From positions 1-24,149 of the IMG/VR virus record IMGVR_UViG_3300047474_000090: a DNA stretch of 24,149 nucleotides. One strand, written 5' to 3'. Position 1 is the stretch's first letter. Every line of letters starts with the position of its first letter. The DNA is from a virus. Below are positions 20,153 to 24,149 of this stretch, piece after piece. A program made the translations under genes and the position numbers. The notes below the pieces were generated by a model. The model saw nothing but the letters and a program-made list of their open reading frames with translations, did not search any database and was not told where the DNA came from.

Positions 20153-20773
20153 ATGACGCTGGTCCACTACAAGCCAACCTCTACGTCTGACTATTTTGCA
20201 TACGGCTTTACTAAAAGTATGCGATGGTTTGCGGATACGTTCTTCCGCAAGCGTTATGGACATAGAGCAGTTGTATTAGAAACAGTAGCCGCAGTGCCAG
20301 GAATGGTAGGCGGCATGTGGACGCATCTTAGAAGTTTGCGTAAACTACGCCCTGGATATGGGCCACTAATCCGTACCCTACTAGCAGAAGCAGAAAATGA
20401 ACGTATGCATTTAATGACGTTCATTGAAATTGCAAAGCCTAATTGGTTTGAAAGACTGCTCATACTGGTTGCACAAGTTATATTCTGGCATGTATACTTT
20501 ATAGTATTTCTTATATCGCCATCTACTGCACACAGAATAGTAGGTTACTTTGAAGAAGAAGCTGTGTATTCGTACACAGAATATCTTAATGAGCTTGACG
20601 AAGGGCGCATTGAGAATGTTCCTGCACCTAGAATTGCAATTACGTATTGGAACTTAGCGGATGATGCTAGGTTGCGTGATGTAATTCTAGCTGTTAGAGA
20701 TGACGAAGCAGGACATAGAGATGTTAATCATTATATTGCTACATACGGCAATGTAAAGGTTGACAAGTACTAA
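20153..20773 (+). CDS. aox: Alternative oxidase (quinol oxidase, diiron)
   Basis: The 206-residue protein has all expected diiron ligands: E43 in [11 protein letters not shown]83 and H86 in ENERMHL, E135 within [12 protein letters not shown], and E185 and H188 in [11 protein letters not shown]. The hydrophobic segment 101-122 fits the membrane-attached face. The enzyme oxidises quinol and reduces oxygen to water without pumping protons. The usual EAHH is EAGH here, but the liganding histidine is kept. It closely follows the mini-protein genes and lacks its own ribosome site, so it is probably coupled. Cyanophages carry the related plastoquinol oxidase; HRDVNH and the DUF1127 neighbour suggest a ubiquinol-type enzyme from a proteobacterium. 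It could keep respiration flowing or lower oxidative stress during infection. Confidence 0.92.
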   Translation: MTLVHYKPTSTSDYFAYGFTKSMRWFADTFFRKRYGHRAVVLETVAAVPGMVGGMWTHLRSLRKLRPGYGPLIRTLLAEAENERMHLMTFIEIAKPNWFERLLILVAQVIFWHVYFIVFLISPSTAHRIVGYFEEEAVYSYTEYLNELDEGRIENVPAPRIAITYWNLADDARLRDVILAVRDDEAGHRDVNHYIATYGNVKVDKY

Positions 20774-20778
20774 ATAAT
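20770..20778 (+). promoter_or_regulatory. Late-promoter-like motif CTAAATAAT
   Basis: The plus strand reads CTAAATAAT over the oxidase stop codon, 46 bases before the next gene's ATG. Confidence 0.4.
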
Positions 20779-20824
20779 ACGTTATATTAATAACACTACA
20801 CACAGACACACAAGGAGAAATATT

Positions 20825-21142
20825 ATGTCAAAAGTAGAAACTACTTACGGTGAAACTATCTTGAAACAAACTCAAGAGATTGCAGATATGTTCAAGCAAG
20901 CAATGCCAAAAGTCACAACAAACAAAAACGGTTATGAGATTCGTACCAAAGTGCTAGAAATGGCGCAGAACAATATTTGGAACGACTACCACGCTAAACT
21001 AGGACAGTTTGAAACAACTGTTGCTAAGGACGGCGACGAAGTTGTAACTACAGTAAAAATGCCTGAAGTACCAGGTGCTGATGCTGTATTAGAAGCGGCT
21101 GAAAAGTTTTACGAGTTCGTAAACGGTAAACCAACTAAATAA
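20825..21142 (+). CDS. Unknown 105-residue helical protein
   Basis: It has AAGGAG 8 bases before ATG 20825. It is helical throughout: VETTYGETILKQTQEIADMF, then IRTKVLEMAQNNIWNDYHAKL, then a middle acidic hinge with VTTVKMPEVPG and a final helix. The amphipathic pattern resembles phasin-like or small chaperone-like proteins, but no firm family is recognised. It is the last plus-strand gene before the convergent hairpin, possibly with its own late motif. It may be a phage gene bordering the island rather than part of it. Confidence 0.78.
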   Translation: MSKVETTYGETILKQTQEIADMFKQAMPKVTTNKNGYEIRTKVLEMAQNNIWNDYHAKLGQFETTVAKDGDEVVTTVKMPEVPGADAVLEAAEKFYEFVNGKPTK

Positions 21143-21210
21143 TTATACACAAACAACCTTAAAGAATAAAATGCAGCATAGCTGTAAATAACTATAAGAG
21201 AGTATTTGGC

Positions 21211-21240
21211 AAGCCCGGGTTAGGAAACTAGCTCGGGCTT
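21211..21240. terminator. 13-bp hairpin with GAAA loop between convergent genes
   Basis: AAGCCCGGGTTAG pairs with CTAGCTCGGGCTT (two G-T pairs) around GAAA. It lies between the ends of a plus and a minus gene. There is no T tract, so it may work as an RNA-processing or 3'-protecting element as well as a terminator. Confidence 0.68.
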
Positions 21241-21248
21241 AATCTTGA

Positions 21249-22946
21249 TTAAAAGATAATACTATAAGCAAGAGCATCGTCGTCCGATACGCCGCCTGCT
21301 GCTGCAAGTTTACCTTGTACGTCAGTTAGGTCAGACACGTCAGGTTGATCTGCTAGATCATTATAACTGCCTGATGTTGCTACTGTTGCAAGATCAGCTG
21401 TGTTTGCTTTGAGCGCAATATTTCCGTTCAAAGTAGTTAAAAAGTCTGCATCATCGCCTATAGCATCTGCTAGTTCACTTAGCGTATCTAGTACAGCAGG
21501 AGCATCTCCTACTAGATTTGATACTGCTGTTGATACTGCGCTATCTGTTTCTGTTTTAGTATATACATCTGTAATGCCATATCCTGCTACAGTAGTAGGT
21601 GTTGTTGTTAGATCACCAAACGCAACTGATGTTAGATAACTTTGCAGATCACTTATTTGACTCTCTGTAATTAATAGAGCAGCCTGGTGTGTAGTAACAT
21701 CTGATTCTGTAACTGTATAACTCTGTAATGCTGTATCAGCTAATGCACCTTGGGCTGCTGTTGCTGCATCTGTTATTCCATATCCTACAAGTGTCGTAGG
21801 TTTACTAGTTAAATCTGCAAATGCTACTGTTGTAAGATATGTACCAAAGTCACTAATTTGACTTTCTGTTATACTTAGAGCTGCTTGATGAGCAGTAACT
21901 TGTGCTTCAGATACTGCTGTTAGATAACTTTGCAGATCGCTTATTTGGCTTTCTGTTATACTTAGAGCTGCTTGATGGGCAGTTACCATACCTTCTGTAA
22001 CTGTAAAACTTTGTAGTGCGCTGTCTGCTAGTGCGCCCTGTGCTGATGTAGCAGCGTCTGTAATTCCATAACCAGATAGTGTAGTAGGTTTGTTAGTTAA
22101 GTCAGTATAGTCTCCGCTGAACAATGCAGGAGTATCAGTTAGATCAGTATAGCTTCCGCTGAATAGTGTAGGCTTGCCTGTTAAGTCTGCATATGCTCCA
22201 CTAAAGGCAGTCGACGCTAGTTGATATACTGTTAAGTCGGGCAGATTAGTTAGATCATTATAGTTTGATGTACCTCCTCCGCCACCGCCTCCACCACCTA
22301 ACAAACTACCTGTGTCTGTTAGGTCACTTACATCTACAGGTATATTTGGCTTGCCAGTTAGGTCAGCATATGCTCCGCTGAATAAAGTTGGTAAGTCTGT
22401 AAGATTATTATAACTAGGTGTGCTAGTAATTGCTACGCCGCCAACTTTACTTCCAGAAGGTAAATCAATGCCGCCTCCTGAATTGCGGCTTATTTCTGCT
22501 GTACCTAAAAAGATTGTATTGCCGCTAAGATATAAGTCACGGAATTTTTTAGAAGTGCTACCTAAATCAATTAGTTCAGTTGTACCAGGAATAAGATTTG
22601 AAGTTATATTTGATGGATTAAACAGTGTAGGAGTATTAGTTAAAGAGTCATAGTCGCCATCAAAAACAGTTTCATCTACAAACTCAATTGCACTTGCTTG
22701 TGCATTTACTTTTAGATATTTGCCACCATGTCCACTGAAAGAACCAGGTGTATCTAAGAGTTGTCTAAATGTACTTGCTCCGCCTTCTCCGCCCCCAGAA
22801 CTTAGAGGTATTCCTCCTGGTGTGGCACCATCTGACAGGCGCATAACGCCATCGTCAATGTCAAAGAATATATTGCCGTCTTCTCCTACAAAATCATTTA
22901 CGCTGATTTTGACTAGACCGGCTTTGATTTTGCGGACCAATCCCAA
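21249..22946 (-). CDS. Repeat-rich tail fibre protein
   Basis: The 565-residue protein begins with a virion-attachment-like head (GNIFFDIDDGVMRLSDG, about 24-40). The shaft is built from recurring units: Y-x-D-L-T-x-K-P-T-L-F-S-G, T-L-x-G-Y-G-I-T-D-A, A-x-G-A-L-A-D-x-A-L-Q-S, and T-x-H-Q-A-A-L-x-I-T-E-S-Q-I-S-D. These are typical phage fibre repeats. A run of nine glycines (about residue 217-225) is a hinge. The C-terminus ends DDDALAYSIIF. The start is TTG at 22946, chosen because AGGAGG lies 8 bases upstream. It probably forms trimers that contact the host. No chaperone or tip enzyme is evident. Confidence 0.88.
   Translation of the reverse strand: MGLVRKIKAGLVKISVNDFVGEDGNIFFDIDDGVMRLSDGATPGGIPLSSGGGEGGASTFRQLLDTPGSFSGHGGKYLKVNAQASAIEFVDETVFDGDYDSLTNTPTLFNPSNITSNLIPGTTELIDLGSTSKKFRDLYLSGNTIFLGTAEISRNSGGGIDLPSGSKVGGVAITSTPSYNNLTDLPTLFSGAYADLTGKPNIPVDVSDLTDTGSLLGGGGGGGGGTSNYNDLTNLPDLTVYQLASTAFSGAYADLTGKPTLFSGSYTDLTDTPALFSGDYTDLTNKPTTLSGYGITDAATSAQGALADSALQSFTVTEGMVTAHQAALSITESQISDLQSYLTAVSEAQVTAHQAALSITESQISDFGTYLTTVAFADLTSKPTTLVGYGITDAATAAQGALADTALQSYTVTESDVTTHQAALLITESQISDLQSYLTSVAFGDLTTTPTTVAGYGITDVYTKTETDSAVSTAVSNLVGDAPAVLDTLSELADAIGDDADFLTTLNGNIALKANTADLATVATSGSYNDLADQPDVSDLTDVQGKLAAAGGVSDDDALAYSIIF
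21540..22420 (-). repeat. Tandem and interspersed coding repeats of the fibre shaft
   Basis: Near-identical DNA units recur. Three copies of the HQAALxITESQISD unit lie near 21636-21703, 21846-21903 and 21923-21986. GYGITDA units lie near 21571, 21773 and 22063. Short YxDLTxxP units recur from 22090 to 22400. Confidence 0.8.
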
Positions 22947-22971
22947 CTAGGTGCCCTCCTATAATACAACT

Positions 22972-22980
22972 GTATTTATT
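22972..22980 (-). promoter_or_regulatory. Late-promoter-like motif AATAAATAC
   Basis: The minus strand reads AATAAATAC 26 bases before the TTG start of the tail fibre gene, overlapping the previous stop. Confidence 0.55.
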
Positions 22981-23272
22981 TGGTTAAGCCGGCTAATGCT
23001 TTGATGTTATCGAGATTATCTTCTTGATCAGTAGTTTCTTCTGATCCTTCGTCGTCATCGTCAAGTAAAGTGTCAATATATGGACTTTCTTTACCTTGTT
23101 CTGATTTAGCAAGTTCAATTTCTTGCTGTGGAGGTGATAACATTACTGGATTTTGATCTAAATCACTATCATCTTTTTTAGTAGCATCCTTACCTGCTAC
23201 GTTTACACGAGGTTTGTCACCGTCTAGGTCAATTGTGATTGGAATGTTTATTGTGATTTCATCTATGCGCAT
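22976..23272 (-). CDS. Small acidic protein with MRIDEI start
   Basis: The 98-residue protein starts MRIDEITINIPITIDLDGDK, again with Glu at position 5, then predicted strands. A Pro/Gln segment (NPVMLSPPQQEIELAKSE) follows and then an acidic tail (LLDDDDEGSEETTDQED) and a short helix. I recall similar proteins in T4-like marine phages, without known function. A GGTAAATAC motif ends 3 bases before the ATG, and the ribosome site is weak. It lies between two structural genes. Confidence 0.75.
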   Translation of the reverse strand: MRIDEITINIPITIDLDGDKPRVNVAGKDATKKDDSDLDQNPVMLSPPQQEIELAKSEQGKESPYIDTLLDDDDEGSEETTDQEDNLDNIKALAGLTK

Positions 23273-23287
23273 AATGTATTTACCTAA

Positions 23288-24149
23288 TTAGGGAGTGCCT
23301 GCTGTATTATCTACTAATAAGATATCAAACGTGCAAGTATAACGTCCGTTGTTTGCAAGAGTGTGCATACGGGCATCAATGTCTGACTTCTCTGGAAATG
23401 ATTGTGGAATAGGATATTCCAACTGATACGGGCCGCCGCGGCCAACTACTTCAGCAACGTGCCTAATGGCAAACGATCCAGTGCCACCTTCTCTAACCAT
23501 TAATTTGAATTCGCCTGTTGCGTCATCCTGTGCTGTAACATCTAATCTCATCAAGTAACCTGTGAAGCCCGCAGGTACAGTATAGATAGCCATCAGTGTT
23601 TGACCTTGATTCTCTAGTATCTTTGCCACAGTCACATTAGTCTGTGTTTGTATTAATATACGAGCAGTTGTATTAACATCAAAGCCGCCGCCGTTTTGAT
23701 ATCTTGCTCTGTAGATTCTTTTGTAAGGATTGACTGTTGTTGCTGTTGAACCTGATATGGTTACAGTTTCAGTCTGTATTTCATAGTTTTCATCTAACCC
23801 TTGTATCTCTACTGTGTCACCATCTAAGTCTGTGTTGAGATTGTTTTCATTGTTTGGTTCAGTGACTTTGATATTCAACGCACCGTTGGCATCAATGTGT
23901 GCCCAAGGATAGATGGTATCGTTCTCGTCCCATATGGTTCCAACGGTGTTTATGCTCATAGTAGGAACAGCACCAAACTTGTGTACTTGGCCAAAGCCTG
24001 CTGGTAGGTTGATACTGTTGTAAATGTCTCCACCCACAGTTCTAATAACAGGTTGTCCTACACTGTTGTAGTCCATTGCCATTTCCAAACTGTTGGTGTT
24101 TGGCTCTGAACTGTGTGTGTAACTAGTTGAGTTTGGATTTAGATTAGGC
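23288..24149 (-). CDS. Probable virion structural protein (5' end beyond window)
   Basis: The frame is open to the right edge: before the ATG codons near 24082 it reads through EPNTNSLEMAMDYNSVG, so the true start lies outside. 286 or more residues are visible. The sequence is beta-rich, with no cysteine and few charged helices. Segments such as VHKFGAVPTMSINTVGTIWD, TVEIQGLDENYEIQTETVTI and GYLMRLDVTAQDD look like strands of a beta-sandwich. It probably belongs to the baseplate, neck or fibre-connector set, next to the tail fibre gene. No enzyme motif is seen. Confidence 0.75.
   Translation of the reverse strand, partial: PNLNPNSTSYTHSSEPNTNSLEMAMDYNSVGQPVIRTVGGDIYNSINLPAGFGQVHKFGAVPTMSINTVGTIWDENDTIYPWAHIDANGALNIKVTEPNNENNLNTDLDGDTVEIQGLDENYEIQTETVTISGSTATTVNPYKRIYRARYQNGGGFDVNTTARILIQTQTNVTVAKILENQGQTLMAIYTVPAGFTGYLMRLDVTAQDDATGEFKLMVREGGTGSFAIRHVAEVVGRGGPYQLEYPIPQSFPEKSDIDARMHTLANNGRYTCTFDILLVDNTAGTP

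Noticed and set aside
21540-22420. CRISPR-like array from regular repeats
   Set aside because: The repeats are in-frame fibre shaft units with variable spacing and degenerate copies, not identical short palindromic repeats.

Overview
This window looks like part of the genome of a marine T4-like myovirus. It is tightly packed, and almost all genes lie on the minus strand with ATGA or TAATG overlaps. It has a class Ia ribonucleotide reductase pair with glutaredoxin, long fibre and spike genes, a run of small head-type genes, and many copies of a TAAATA late-promoter-like motif. The gene types resemble T4-like phages of cyanobacteria and SAR11. However, a DUF1127 protein and an alternative oxidase point to a proteobacterial host, probably an alphaproteobacterium, rather than a cyanobacterium. 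Host identity is inference.

Layout. 1-1365: a structural protein with an M15-type peptidase domain (cut by the left edge) and a small Sm-like candidate. 1367-5087: nucleotide reduction module (glutaredoxin, nrdB, nrdA), with a separate sigma70-type promoter and a perfect palindrome in front of nrdB. 5114-9584: a small unknown gene, a beta-helix tail spike, a secreted-looking metzincin protease with a foldable leader, and a PD-(D/E)XK nuclease. 9600-12219: small acidic, glutamine-rich and very basic proteins, several sharing an N-terminal motif like the T4 capsid-targeting peptide. 12242-13384: a holin/XhlA-like membrane protein, an unknown protein, and a small Ala/Thr/Val-rich protein with its own promoter and terminator. 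13474-17129: two unknown proteins, a pair of putative nucleotidyltransferases (KxDG ligase type and Pol-beta type), and a small conserved-looking protein. 17200-21142: an accessory island, mostly plus strand, with a class 3 lipase, a PiT-type phosphate transporter (minus), and an operon of DUF1127, three mini-proteins and an alternative oxidase. The PiT gene and the operon diverge from a 435-base control region with two sigma70-type promoters and a structured leader. 21249-24149: a repeat-rich tail fibre, an acidic small protein and a structural-looking protein cut by the right edge.

How it fits together. The minus-strand genes build the virion and supply deoxynucleotides. The island looks like auxiliary host-takeover metabolism: phosphate uptake, electron disposal through quinol oxidation, and perhaps RNA-level control by DUF1127. 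The least expected hypothesis is that the two nucleotidyltransferases and several basic or acidic proteins are carried inside the capsid. Their N-termini combine a shared M-x-x-x-E-hydrophobic start with sites resembling those cut by the T4 prohead protease gp21.
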